This document shows positions 23,301 through 35,589 of a stretch of 64,000 nucleotides of DNA, piece after piece. Each line of letters starts with the position of its first letter. The first letter of the stretch is position 1. The DNA lies in contig CM017557.1 in NCBI GenBank assembly GCA_007844125.1, positions 61,023,911 through 61,087,910 on the forward strand. Reading direction: 5' to 3'. Under the pieces are notes generated by a model. The model worked only from the letters and a program-made list of their open reading frames with translations. It did not search any database and was not told the DNA's origin. The stretch is from Sinonovacula constricta. Its lineage: Eukaryota > Mollusca > Bivalvia > Cardiida > Solecurtidae. A program made the position numbers and the translations under genes.

Positions 23301-24753
23301 ACATCATGCCGCTGATCTTGATAAAATTCTAATGGTCCAGATGCCTTTATATTCAAAGCTAATAACATACAAAAAAACAATTAGTGCATTTGATGAAATA
23401 CAGATATTTTGTCTTTATTGATGTGCTGTTTATTTTAAGAATAATATATGCATGTACTATTTTAACAGCAAAAACGTTTCATAAACCATATACTTCAACC
23501 GCTCTGTTTTAAATCTAGGATGCGGTTCTATCGCTTGGAAAAAATATTATGTCCTATTATTGTGTAAAAACGATCACACTGCTATTGGAAGTAAGGGGTT
23601 CCTATTTAAAACCACATCATAAATGAAAGGTAGTAATACGGTGTAGTGTTATCGATTTAATGAATTAATTACAGTCATATTATCATTTAATTACATTCAT
23701 AATAGTTAGATACAGTTAATTACAATGTTATTATGATTGATTTAAAATACGATCTAGCTCGATATAAAGCGACATCTAGATTGCAGTTGCTTTAGTAGGA
23801 AAAATGGTTTGCATTGCTATCCAAAAAGTGTCGGCCACGTTAATGAGAGTAAAACAGCTTTAGCTTATCTTGTATATGTGCATGAGAATATTTGTCGACA
23901 AGGTGATACCGTGACAGGAGCATATTTGATCGTACGTTTGCACGTACGTCAGTACACAGAGGGTAAAAGGAAACATATACAAAACAATGTGTTGTTTCGA
24001 TTCACATAATCGTAATATCCAGGAATAATCGATTATGGCGATTGATGAATGCAATTAGTAGGCAATATTGATGTGGAGGGCGGTGAAAGTTCAAACTGGC
24101 TTAGCATGAACCGATTCCATTGGGGAAAAAATCGGTTACTAGGATGTTAAAACAATGGTTAATTACAAACTAGTTTGGTTATTTGGAAGACAACAAGGAA
24201 GAAAAAAAAAATGATAATATTGACGACGCATTTAGTTATAACTGGTGAAGTAAGACCAGAACATATAATTATAGAAGAACCACGTGTACAATGATTTCAC
24301 TTAGTTAAAAATGGATTCTGTTGACTTTGAGATAAATTAAATAAAGAAGAATATAATATAAAAAAATATAATACGGAAAATAGGAATCCACGAAGTAAAA
24401 TTACATATAATTCTAAATAAAATAAAAAGAATTCATGGAAATTCAGTAAAACTGTTAAAAATCATATTAAATGCAAACTACCCGACTTTCAAAATGTTTT
24501 CGGCACAAACAAATAAAACAGACCGCAATAATGTCAGCACATGTTCAATTTAGCCCATAGGCTATGTTATTATTATAATGACAGCGTTGTATGTTTTATA
24601 TTGCAAATATTGTTTTCCGTCACACACTTATTGATAGGACATGGAGATACTGATGTACGTTTGATCTTATTGATAATCATCGATTAATGAAGTACGTTAA
24701 TAGGTGCATCATGCATGTACAAATCAGTTATTGATTTCAGTAAATTTCAATGA
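23301..24753. other. Unassigned AT-rich DNA
   Basis: No gene recognised. Open frames in both directions over 23809-24054 overlap each other and have no domain. A very AT-rich block (many AATATAATA motifs) lies at 24330-24480. Confidence 0.3.
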
Positions 24754-24990
24754 ATGTCTAAATGACACATTACATTAGATTACATGTCTAAAAAGACATA
24801 TTACGTTAGGTTACATGTCTAAATAGACACATAACATAAGATTAAATGTCTAAATAGGCACATCACATTAGATTTCATGTCTAAACAAATTATTTACATT
24901 AGATAACATGTCTAAAAAGACCATTTATATTAGATTACATGTCTAAATAGCCATTTACATTCTATAACATGTCTAAATAGACAAATTACA
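24754..24990. repeat. 31-bp minisatellite with palindromic core
   Basis: Eight imperfect units of about 30-31 bp, each with TGTCTAAATAGACA (an imperfect palindrome) followed by CATTACATTAGATTACA. The palindrome is kept in most units (AAAAAGACA, AAATAGACA variants). Confidence 0.9.
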
Positions 24991-25036
24991 AATGGGGTCA
25001 TTTGCTACTTTTGTGTTTTCGTAATTATCATTAGCA

Positions 25037-25271
25037 CTGGGGTGGATCCAGGGTATGGGATACACCCCCCTCAATCAGGTAAAAGAGTAGAATTATGAAA
25101 AGACATACATGTAAGCTTAAAATACTAAGCTTTTAAAGTAAATTTTGTATGTTGACTGCTTAGGTCGAAGTTAAGGTATTTTACTGTGTGTATATATCTC
25201 ATATTTACTGCGATAAACTTGAATGGATCTTGACCCCCCACTCCCACCAAGATTTTCTGGATCCGCCCCTG
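25037..25271 (+). mobile_element. hAT-like MITE, family M2, copy 2 (235 bp)
   Basis: Left end CTGGGGTGGATCCAGGG; right end TCTGGATCCGCCCCTG. Flanked by an exact 8-bp duplication CATTAGCA (25029-25036 and 25272-25279). The body contains ACATACATGTAAGCTTAAAA, GTTGACTGCTTAGGTCGAAG and TACTGCGATAAACTTGAATG. No transposase. Confidence 0.92.
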
Positions 25272-25924
25272 CATTAGCATCTTTGGTTATCAATCCAATT
25301 AAACAGTTGGTGTTGATTTTTTCAACGGATTGACCGAAACTCGATAACGTATCCTCACACCGATTACATTATCCGAGTATCGGTAAAATTAATAAACGGC
25401 TCTTTACAATGTTGTCTGAAGGTTAAATATAACTGTTGATTCATCTTGGCCAACTACATTTTTATAAAACGACTCATTTCGGAGACAAAGTTGTTTTGCC
25501 AATTGCAATAATTCCGTCTTGATCATGAAAAAATAGCAAGCTCATCTTGTATTAATAAATGTTATGTATTTTCATATGCCTATTAATAATTCATATGCAT
25601 ATTAAAGTTAATAAAAAAAACACAAACTATTAAAACTTGAAACAAAAAAAAGAAGAAAAAAAAACTAAAGAAGAATAAAAGATCAAGTATAACATGCATA
25701 TCGAAACAATCGTTTAGCTATTCGTGTGGAATTTCATTTAATCGGATGAAGACTGATTTGCTGTCAATAGTAATAGACGAGATATTTCTTTCAGGCTGGA
25801 CACATTTTCAAGACGCCTAGGCATACATGTAACTGATGTCTTGACAAAGCAGCGTTGGCAGTTGATGAAAAGCAGATATATTAATTGGATTTATTTGATT
25901 TGTCTACAACATTGAAAATTAAGT
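25272..25924. other. Unassigned AT-rich DNA
   Basis: No gene. A purine-rich AAAAAAAGAAGAAAAAAAA tract lies at about 25640-25680. Confidence 0.3.
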
Positions 25925-26625
25925 TACAATATCCACATGTTATTTTACTGATATCCAGAGGAAATGATATGATTGGCATGATCTTACTTTCGCATGATTT
26001 TATCCTAATACTTAAATCTGGCTCTATCGGTCTTATTAAGCTGCATATTGTTTGTCTTTATCGTATTCTTGCATGGTTTATCATGACTAATACTGATACT
26101 TTAATATGACTTTATCAATTTTATAAAGATGCAAATTGTTTGTCTTGATCATATTTTTGCCGATTTTATCATTATACTTAAATATGGCTTTATCGGTTGT
26201 ATAAAGACGCATATAGTTGGTCTTTATCGTACTCTCTCATGGTTTATCCTGATACTTAAATATGGCTTTATCGGTTTTATGAGGATGCATATTGGTTGTC
26301 TTGCTTTTGCTTTCGCATTATTTTATCCTGATACTTAAATATCTATCTATCTATAGCTGGTTTATTTAAGGGTCAGCACATACATTTGTATTTTATCGTG
26401 ACCCCATACTTAAATATGTCTATATCAGTTTTATAAAGATGTTATATGTAAATTTGTTGCCTTGATCGTATTCTCGCATTATTTGTTCCTGATACTTAAA
26501 TATGGTTTTAACGGTTTTATAAAAATGTTTTTTGTTGCTGTCTTGGTCGTATTTCTAGCATGATTTTATCTTGATACTTGAAAATTGCTTTGTCGTTTTT
26601 ATAAAGATGTATGTTTCTACAGGAA
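25925..26625 (+). repeat. ~79-bp tandem repeat, about 8 units
   Basis: Units contain GATACTTAAATATGGCTTTA, TCGGTTTTATAAAGATGCAT, TTGTTTGTCTTGATCGTATT and CGCATGATTTTATCC. Spacing of ATACTTAAATATGG is 79 bp where cleanest (26173, 26252, 26331). A 60-bp interruption after 26340 starts with (ATCT)4. The two overlapping frames of about 70 codons here (25885-26109, 26129-26338) translate the repeat and are not genes. Confidence 0.88.
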
Positions 26626-26684
26626 ACCATCAATAGACTGATCATATACTTTGCCAGGAAAAAAAGAACTCCAGGTTTAAGTCG

Positions 26685-26785
26685 GTTCTTTTGCCAATTG
26701 ACCGTTCGGTAAATGCTGGTTTTTCTTTGTGTGCGTAATGTCTCGTCTCTGCGCTTTTGTCACTTTAACAATTACTCTGTGTGTC
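26685..26785 (+). repeat. Dispersed repeat F, partial copy
   Basis: TTGCCAATTGACCGTTCGG followed by TTGTGTGCGTAATGTC, CGTCTCTGCGCTTTTGTCAC. It matches the reverse complement of 27120-27230, so the two form an inverted pair about 350 bp apart. Confidence 0.6.
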
Positions 26786-27119
26786 TTTTTTGTCTAGAAG
26801 TAGTATAGGTTTTAACATGTGTTGTGATTCTTGCATGACTTTTCTTATTTTCCTATTGATTATTTATAATGTCATTGTTTTTCACCATATCTCTAAGGGT
26901 AGAAATCTAGTAATATGGTGAAATGTAAATATTGTTTGCTAATCACAAGGTTTCATTAGGACATTGGGTCTCGAGATTGTCTTCTACTAATAGTCTGTTG
27001 CGTCGTTTGGAAAACATTTATTTTTCCTCTGGAAATGTTAATGTAAGTAAAAAGAGAAAAGGTCTTACGAGAATTATCACAGAAATTTAAATCTAAACTA
27101 CCCCCAGACAAATGCAAAC

Positions 27120-27240
27120 AGGGTAAATATAAAAGTGACAAAAAAACAGAGACGGACATAACACACACAAAAGAAAACAAAGCAGTTACCGACTTGGAAC
27201 GGTCTGTCGGCAATAGGACCGACTGGGGTGCTTTAACTAT
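27120..27240 (-). repeat. Dispersed repeat F, partial copy
   Basis: Contains the family core (minus strand: CCCCAGTCGGTCCTATTGCC, GACCGTTCCAAGTCGGTAAC). The overlapping 124-codon minus-strand frame (26956-27330) is a by-product of this repeat and its flanks. Confidence 0.7.
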
Positions 27241-28095
27241 ACATGAGGCAAATTTAACAATCAAACGGATTTTATTCACCGTAAGGCTATCAAAAATGTA
27301 TGTGCTTGTAAAATATTGTCTTCCCGACATAGTGGTTTGACTAAAAAATACAATCTACATTATTGTCATATCTCTAAACTCCGAAGAACAACCGAAAGGC
27401 ACGACAGATCAAAACAATGCGGAAGGTGATGAATAACATGTTTGTTTTGTATGTGATGTACTTCAAACATATTGTGATTATTCAACTCTAATTAAAAAAA
27501 AGTAAATAATTTAATTTTATCAATTTAATAAAATTAAAAATTCCGATTTACTGTCATGGTTTAAATGATTTAAACATGTTCACTTTAAAAACTGTGACAC
27601 ACAATTGTAAGACAATTTATTTTACCAATTTAATGCTGTTTCTGAAGTGAGTGCCGCACAATGTTTGGAAATGATTTTGAAAGAAACAAAACCTGAAGTT
27701 ATATAAATCGGACCACGAATCCGAAATAAGCCAAAAGCAACACTAATGTTCTATAAACACGAATTTCTAACAACAAAAACATCCAGTATTGTAATCATTT
27801 TAATGTTTGGGCATTTTTAAGTATTTCATGAAATCAGTCAATGTGACGAGGCTTGTTTCTAGTGTGTTTCTTTTTGGTTATGGCGAGGTGCAAAATGGTG
27901 TTAATAATATAATGTGCACATCGATACCGCCATCTTTAGTCGTTGTTTTTCAAAGGACTTAATCTCAAGATAATTACACGAAAACCATTCATACGAAACA
28001 TCTAAGGCGACCCAAACTATCAAAATAATTTTTGACATACATTTAAAAAAATAAAAATAAATAAACAAATGTTGACATACATTATAAATAAATAG
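27241..28095. other. Unassigned AT-rich DNA
   Basis: No gene or repeat recognised. Confidence 0.3.
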
Positions 28096-28132
28096 AAAAA
28101 AATAAAAATAAATAAATAAATAAATAAACAAA

Positions 28133-28164
<32 letters not shown>

Positions 28165-28165
28165 A
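28096..28165. repeat. (AAAT)n microsatellite
   Basis: About 15 units of AAAT with occasional AAAC. It explains the Phe/Ile/Tyr/Leu-repeat minus-strand frames here. Confidence 0.95.
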
Positions 28166-29737
28166 AAATCACACATGAATATGAAACAACACAAATAAAC
28201 GTCAATAAAAACAACAAAAACTAAAAGCAATAGGATTTCCATCTTTAATCAAATGTCAATAATTAACAGTTTCAACATTATTTTGCAGAAGACATGTTTA
28301 TCTTGAAAGTCTTTTCAGCAAAGAAAATCCATTTTCAGGTATTTTCCTGACTTCTTCAATTGCCAAGCTGGCGTCATTGCACATCTTTGCGAAAATTTAA
28401 TGAAGAGCTTTACTTTCAATTGTTTTGCTAGATTTGTTTTAAATCAGTAATGTGTGCGATGATGAAATGTTTATTGAGTTTTAAACCTACTGTTTTAGGC
28501 CATTAATGAGGCTAATATTTTTAGAATGTGCTTAATCGATTAGTTAAAACGCTGTCTTTTGACACCACAATACACCTTTTTGATTAATTTATGTTTACGA
28601 GATTGGTCCATTAAATGCTTTACGATGAGTTTTATCATTCACCAGATTTATAATTACAGACTGCCACCTACAGACAAATCAAATATTTAGCCTGTCCTTC
28701 TCTTTGTCTTTCAAATATCGCTTTAATCAGTTTTGGGAAACGTGTACTGGCTTGGGAAAACCGAAAAAAACAACAACCTTTAACAGGATAGTTTAAGGAT
28801 TTTCAATACGTATATTGGGACGGTTATTAATATATGGCGCATTTGTTTTGCACTTATAGTCCATTCGTATGCCAAACATTGCAACCAAGCAAACATAGAG
28901 AAAGTCAAAATAATCGTGCTCAACGCAATTTGTTGTTCGGGTAAAAAAACGTCAGCATTAATATCAGTGACGTGTTTCTTTTCTTCCCATCGACGCCATA
29001 ACTAGCAGAGTTCAATGAGGGTATTATTGCTTTCTCTGAAAATAACGACCGTGTCCTTGAAAGTTAAAAAAGAGTCCGTCTGAAATACAATAAAATTATA
29101 AAAAAAAGGAAATGTTCTTTCTCATACTCTGCATGCTAATTACAAGGCAACTTTACTGTTTAATTATAATATCCTATATTCAGACGCTTGATATGATTGT
29201 TTTGTTCATCAAATTCTCATCCCGAATTGCTCCTTTGTCATATTTTCGTGTCGTTTAGTTGTTTCCCAGACATTATTAATATTATTCTTTCAATACCGTA
29301 TTCGAAAATGTAAAGAAACAGTAATTGCTGAAAACAGCTTGGGTTATTTTGCTCTTCCTTTCTATCAGACCTTCATTAAAATAGCATTATTTTCCTCATA
29401 CGAAACGAATGTTTTCGCTTAATTATCACTCTTTGACGCTTTGTGTGCAAATCACAGACCCACAAAACGATTTGTTCTATGCATTAAACTGATGGTATTT
29501 ATTACATAAAAAAGCTATACATTTAGACAATGTCTCCTCGCTTAGCCTTGCAGCAGTTGACATTTACTGAAACAATAACAACTTAACCAATGACAGAGTA
29601 TTTTTAAAATACTTCTAGCTGAATTTTTTTTTCTAAAGAATTCAAAATATAAACTTTAATAACCATACAAATATGTATGTGACAATATTTTAGCCCCTAA
29701 TAATTGTTCTTATTTTTTCTAACAATAACAATAACAA
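28166..29737. other. Unassigned AT-rich DNA
   Basis: No gene or repeat could be supported. Confidence 0.3.
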
Positions 29738-29824
29738 TTTAAATGGCGGCCAGAAATAAGTGTGCGTTCATTCGTCTTTACTGGCGTTGATATTATTTGG
29801 TACTGTTTCTGGCCGCCATTGAAA
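29738..29824. promoter_or_regulatory. Inverted pair of YY1-like motifs (possible promoter or palindrome)
   Basis: Arms TTTAAATGGCGGCCAGAAA (29738-29756) and the inverse TTTCTGGCCGCCATTGAAA (29806-29824): 19 bp with one mismatch, 49-bp loop. Each arm contains the ATGGCGGC core of YY1 sites found near transcription starts in animals. The next 90 bp (to about 29915) are CpG-richer than surroundings (GCGATCGCAGCGCC, CGTTTCGTGAAACG). A divergent promoter is possible; a decayed palindromic element is the alternative. Confidence 0.4.
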
Positions 29825-29910
29825 CTTGTGTCTCTAGTCATGCTAGTTACTTCCCTTGCCTGGCCAAGCGATCGCAGCGCCACTTGTTTTTCGTTTCGTG
29901 AAACGATAAA

Positions 29911-31164
29911 CGCTAAACGGTTAGAGTTCTCTTTTTTAATCTACATGTTTACGTTCGGAAAACGGCTTGGAATACATATATGTATTTATTTTTAAGTTCG
30001 ATATAGAAAAACAATACAAGAACATTCTGCATCTTTTCCGTTTTTCTTACTAGACAAACAAAAATACTAGACAAACAAAAATAAAAAAGAAAAGATGATA
30101 TATACACGGACCATGTAGACTAGAGGTTTAGAAACTTTCCTATAACACTGAATCGTGTTTGCTTTGTTTCAATCTCATTAAAATCATATCCTAATTTCCC
30201 TCATCTACTGTCCGTGATTAGGATCTGACTACATCGCATAAGAGGTCGTGTCAAAATGACCTTTGTGTAATTGAATATGCATAGACAAGTGCCCGTATTT
30301 CGACCAATGCAATCGCTCCTTTCAAAACTACTATAGAATCCTTCCCGATACACCAGTCAACACATACCACTTTTTAAACCGCTGAATCAGCCATCCTTTC
30401 TATTGGCATGCATTAATTTTTACACATTTTGTTCAATCAACAATTTATCTATCGGTATCTACCATAACATTTCATAATTCCATTTTTAAGTAGAATACGA
30501 AAGGATTTTCAACGCAACCCACTGCGAAAACGCTTTCGTTATCCGCCATGACAATTGCAGCGGGCGAGTTGTGAATGTATTTACCAGTGTTACTAAAATA
30601 AGGATTTCTAGTTCAAAACTTCTTTTTGTTGGATGGTTTATACATATTTGTAGAGGTTATATATGTCTCTTTTGAAATATGTAAAGTTAAGTTTAAGAAT
30701 GTGTGTAGATTGCATGCAATCACGAGTTAAACGCGACCCTTTACCATTAAAATTTTATAGCGTGTAGAACGTTGCTCGCAGTATACCACAAGATTTTGTT
30801 GCCGAGAATTTCATTGGCTACTGAAAAGGTCAATTTGAGGTGAACCGTAATGGGAAGTCATCAGATCCTATTACGCGTAATACTGGAGCTGATTTTAATG
30901 AGATTGGCTTTGTTTATACGTCTGAGCTTCAGATGTCCTAAAATTAGGCCAGAATGTATCGCACCCTTCCTCAAAACCGCTATGTCATGATAGCATTATT
31001 GTCGGATAAGCAATGGTACTAGTTTACTCGCATTATAAACATACCATTGATGTTGTCGGATCAACGGGTGACCTTTTGTATATATCTAGTATTATTAAAC
31101 ATGTCGTGGATGTCTGACATATGGTACAAATTGAGTCGTTCGTTGACTTGTATCTCCTTTGACT
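29911..31164. other. Unassigned AT-rich DNA
   Basis: No exon recognised downstream of the YY1-like pair. ACTAGACAAACAAAAATA is duplicated at about 30050-30082. Confidence 0.3.
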
Positions 31165-31388
31165 GCTTAGCCTCTCACCGCGTGGGTTCGAGTCCTGTCC
31201 GGGGTGAATGACTTCATATGGGAAGGTCTTTCAGCTGGCTGACCTACAGTGCACCGGTGGTTCTACCTTGCAAATTTGTCTGGGGTCTTCCTTCACCCAA
31301 AAAAATAAATAAATAGCTGGACGTCGCTATAATGATCATAATTTGTCGCTGCGAAGTATATAAAATCCCACTCCAAACAACAATAACA
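31165..31388 (+). mobile_element. tRNA-derived SINE, family D
   Basis: Box B (GTGGGTTCGAGTCCTG) in a degenerate head, then body motifs CATATGGGAAGGTCTTTCAG, CTGGCTGACCTACAGTGCAC, GGTGGTTCTACC and a tail GTCGCTATAATGATCATAAT, GTCGCTGCGAAGTATATAAA, ATCCCA. The tail resembles that of family A (GTCGCTGCGCAGTATCGGC), suggesting that both use the same LINE 3' end. Confidence 0.7.
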
Positions 31389-31762
31389 AACAAACACAGT
31401 CTAATCGAGGTAATTACTGACATAGACTTTTCCTGATTGTTTACATTTATATGATGACATACACTGCATGTTCTCAGCCAAGTTATTTTTACATTTGTTA
31501 TTTCTGTAATTTGTGGTTTTACAAACTAACAAAATATCGGTTAAGTTATCTATTTTTTTGTATTTTGCTAGTAAAAAAAGAGTTACAAAGGCTTATAAAT
31601 AATAATTCACAACTGTCATGTATACAAAAAAAAAAATCACAGATGTTTTCTAACCTTTCAACTTCGAAGCAGACTACCTGCTCCCATATGCATATTAAAA
31701 TATAGCTATTGTCAACATACCACTAAAATTCCAACAAAGCAGTTGACAATTGCAATTTGGCA

Positions 31763-31896
31763 TGTTAATGTCCTTATCAAATGCGTTTTATGATGCTAAA
31801 TATAAAAATGTCAAGATTTATGTAAAAAACTGGCTAATTGTCCCGGTATCCTGACGACAAAGGCTAGTATTTATCTGAAAAAGAAAGTGTTTTAAA
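31763..31896 (+). repeat. Dispersed repeat G, copy 2
   Basis: Ordered similarity to 12164-12315 (TGTCCTTATCAAATGCGTTT, ATGATGCT, AAATGTCAAGAT, GACAAAGGCTAGTATTTATC). It runs directly into (GAT)n at 31897. Confidence 0.6.
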
Positions 31897-32032
31897 TTCA
31901 AGATGATGATGATGATAATGATGATAATGGGTTGGAGGAGGAGGAGAAGAAGAAGAAGGAAGAGGATGATGATGATGATGATGCTGCTGATGATGATGTT
32001 GATGATGATGATGATGATGATGATGATAATAT
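31897..32032. repeat. (GAT)n/(GAA)n microsatellite
   Basis: Mixed GAT, GAG, GAA and GCT trinucleotides. On the minus strand this is the same (CAT)n class as at 12607 and 23161. Confidence 0.95.
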
Positions 32033-32263
32033 TTTCTATACGACCAAGTCCCAAGGGGCGCTCGTGGACATAGTGTGAGTGTCTCCGACTTGGTAACGAA
32101 GTAAATCATACTGTAAATGGATTGCAAGGGGGAAGTTATTATTACATATTTCGAATAATTTGAGCCAAATTAATCATTTAAACTGCTATTCTGTCTTACC
32201 ATATGTGATTATTTTACATCAATAGTAAACCATTACGAGAAAATGAAATACTACTTAGCTTTT

Positions 32264-32297
<34 letters not shown>

Positions 32298-32468
32298 GGA
32301 TGGATGGATGGATGGATGGATGGATGGATGGATGGATGGATGGATGGATGGATGGATGGGCGGGCGGGCGGGCGGGCGGGCGGGTGGGTGGGTGGGTGGG
32401 TGGGTAGGTAGGTAGGTAGGTAGGTAGGTAGGTAGGTAGGTAGGTAGATAGGTAGGTAGGGAGGTAGG

Positions 32469-32524
<56 letters not shown>

Positions 32525-32526
32525 CA
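32264..32526. repeat. Six-block tetranucleotide mosaic
   Basis: Consecutive blocks of GATA (32264-32296), GATG (to ~32357), GGCG (to ~32383), GGTG (to ~32404), GGTA (to ~32471, with GGGA and AGAT variants) and GGCA (to 32526). The tetranucleotide register is kept through the block boundaries. All three minus-strand frames are open (Pro/Thr/Leu-, Pro/Ala/Cys-, Ser/Ile/His-type repeats), so three overlapping ORFs of 90-110 codons are artefacts. Confidence 0.97.
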
Positions 32527-33913
32527 CATAACAACAAATAATTATAAGATTCGTCAAGCCAATGACACGCAGTTGAAAATACCTGCAGCAATTATACAGC
32601 AGGACCCTGTTAAGATTATGATCATGTTACTCAGATAGAGTAGAATTCACATTGAAATAATAATGCATTTAGAAAAACAAAAACAAAACAATAATAACAT
32701 AAAGAACACAATTGCTGTCATTGTTATCATTAATATCCTTACTATTACTATTATTCTAGAAAAAATTCACATGATTGTCGAATATATTGGCGATTTCTTT
32801 TTTTTTGTTTGTTAAATCTTTCTCACTCTCATGTTAACCTATAATCGACCAACATAACGTTGAGATTTGAAGGTCAATGATTTGTACTATCAGACTATTA
32901 GTCCTTCAATAAACAATCCAAAGCCATAACCATTTAGATTTGAGGTCTAAAATAACTCTGAACTAAAACTTGTATACAAGGGAACTAATGTACGGTTGGC
33001 GTGACCTTTCCAATGCATATATATTTATTTTATTTAGTTTCAATCAAATTATGTTTCCATTACAATGCTGATAAAGAACATAGGATAATTAACAGAAAAG
33101 ATTGCAAGTAGAACATGTTCTGCAAGATAACATCTTTCCCATCAAAGTTCCATGCATTCAAAAGTATCAAAGCAACTTTAAAAATGGAAGTATGAATTTC
33201 TGTTAATTGATATTGTGTTATCACTCACAATTAATAAGGCTACTATAACTTGACATATCTAAGCTAATTGTATGTAGGCGATCAAAGTGAAAAATCTAAT
33301 TTTATATCTTGTCAATAATTTTACGACGTCAGAAGTATAAGATATAAGTGTAGTGTTTATTCATAGTGTTAACTGTATAATTTGATTTTGTAGATGTTTA
33401 TAAAATTAAGTCTTATTGTTCATGTTTTATTTATGTTTTGTATATTTTGCCCCGTTTCATTTCTGCTCACATTATATTTTGTTGTGCGAAAACACATTAT
33501 TATTTTAAAAATTTAAGGAACCTTAAAACGTGAAAAAATATTGGATCGGCTATAATCTGTTTTTGATTTTTTAACGAAGACGTTTGATGGTAACTCAATA
33601 TCTTGAAACATCACTCGTGCAATAGATAACCGGAAATTAAGAACGATCAAGTTGTTTTTTGAAATCCCAGAGTTAGAACAGTATGGATTTATTGACACAT
33701 GCAAAATGATTCATGCATATATATAAAATCTTGCGGGGAGCAGGGAATTTGTCCTGGAATATTAATAGGTGTATTAGATCTTATTGCTTCTTTTTGAAGA
33801 CATGTACACTCTTTAGATTTTCAATTAAAATGTAAAACTCAGCTGCAGTACGTAAGCATATTTGTAAATCATCATCCACATTTGTAAATGTTATGAATTA
33901 CACACTTCTTAAA

Positions 33914-33914
<1 letters not shown>
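32527..33914. other. Unassigned AT-rich DNA
   Basis: No gene or repeat recognised. A 63-codon minus-strand frame at 33513-33704 has no domain. Confidence 0.3.
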
Positions 33915-34198
<284 letters not shown>

Positions 34199-34592
34199 TA
34201 TAAAGTCATCATATGTTTTAGGTTTTGCCATTGAATACTTGCCTGGAAAAGTCTTTTAAAATTTGATATTGTGAAGCATCTTGGAATATTGAATACCCAA
34301 TAGCCAATTCCCAGCCATCTTCGCAAACCTATATCAATCTATATTGTTAACAACTATTTGGTAAGTTTCATTTGGAATAGTTGAAGCACCGCGTATTTAA
34401 GAATCGCGTCTGAAATTTGTCACTGGGCTGTTGTTATAGTAATCAGGACACTTCTCGGCGGTAACGGGACAAGTCTAATTCGTAGAATTGGCCGAGGTGT
34501 TTCGAGTGGTTAAAATCTCTTAGTACCAATTCCACGTCTGAAAGGTACCAATTTAGCAACTTCCTACAACGTAAGTTAATCAGGTTTTAGTA

Positions 34593-35335
34593 CAGAACAG
34601 AACAGAACATATTTTTATTCAGATTTGTACATATGTACATCATCGTTTTGGAATAACAATGTAAAATCTAGTATCCGGTTTCTTACTATCATAAAAGTCT
34701 GAAATACAAATGAGACTATTTTCAGCTGCGCATGTAATAATTTCATTATAATAAATATAAAGAATATAAGAAACAGCAATAGAGAATAAACTTTATGTAT
34801 TAAGTACACACATTGTCCTTCTAAGTGAGATTGCTTTCTTGATAAATAGAGCGAGATTGGTAAGTATGGTTTTATCTTTCGAATCAAATAGCAAACACAT
34901 TTTATATACGGATGGTCTACTATACATAGTTGGATTAAGGTACCTTCTTCTTAAATCATTGTAAATTGGACATATACAAATAAAATGAAAAACGTCTTCA
35001 ATATCTCTATTATTGCAAAACAAACAGCATTAGTCTGACATGTACCTGTTACCAGTGCGGTACTTAGGTTTTTACATTGCCGTTCATTCAATATTCCATA
35101 CATGGGTTCAATAAAAGGTTTGGTTACATTTTATAAATAGATTGACATTTCGACGGTTTGCAATAACATGCGAAGGCCAATTGTTTGAGCATATTTTCAG
35201 CCCACTTTAAATTAGATTTTCTCCAATGTTATTGTGCGTCAGATAACGCAATTTAATGTTCAAATATAAATTGGGAGCCCTTTGATGATTTGCATCAATG
35301 CCTTTCTTGCTGGAATCATTAATCTTGGATCACTT
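34593..35335 (-). pseudogene. 5'-truncated LINE: ORF2 C-terminus and 3' tail
   Basis: On the minus strand a frame at 34793-35023 reads CNNRDIEDVFHFICICPIYN then DLRRRYL, the typical C-terminal zinc-knuckle-like end of non-LTR ORF2 (C-x2-C ... HF-x-x-x-CP-x-Y-x-x-LR). The preceding Cys lies just before the listed Met, across a stop. The 3' tail is AATAAAAATATGTTCTG followed by (TTCTG)n at 34593-34612. Upstream sequence to about 35335 shows frameshifted remnants. The same TTCTG tail type occurs at 38508. Confidence 0.78.
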
Positions 35336-35589
35336 TCATGACAGATATAAATGATATATCAACTGGAAACTACAATTTAGACAAGTTTGGAACACTTTAT
35401 CTAAAGATACGCCCGACGAATATAGAGACACGTAGCAGATACAATATCACATCCACAAACAATTTTAGATTTTACGGCGCGTTTTTAACATTCAATCAGA
35501 TCCTGCGTATTCCTAAAGGTGGTATTCAACAGTTTAGACCATTTTTTTCTCAAATAAGCAAAAAAGTTATTGTTACCAGAAAATGTCTC

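Noticed and set aside
26956..27330. 124-codon minus-strand ORF
   Set aside because: Overlaps repeat F and has no recognisable domain or splice signals.
32251..32591. Three overlapping minus-strand ORFs of 92-109 codons (Pro/Thr/Leu/Ile repeats)
   Set aside because: They are the tetranucleotide mosaic read in three frames; no stop arises because of the simple repeat.
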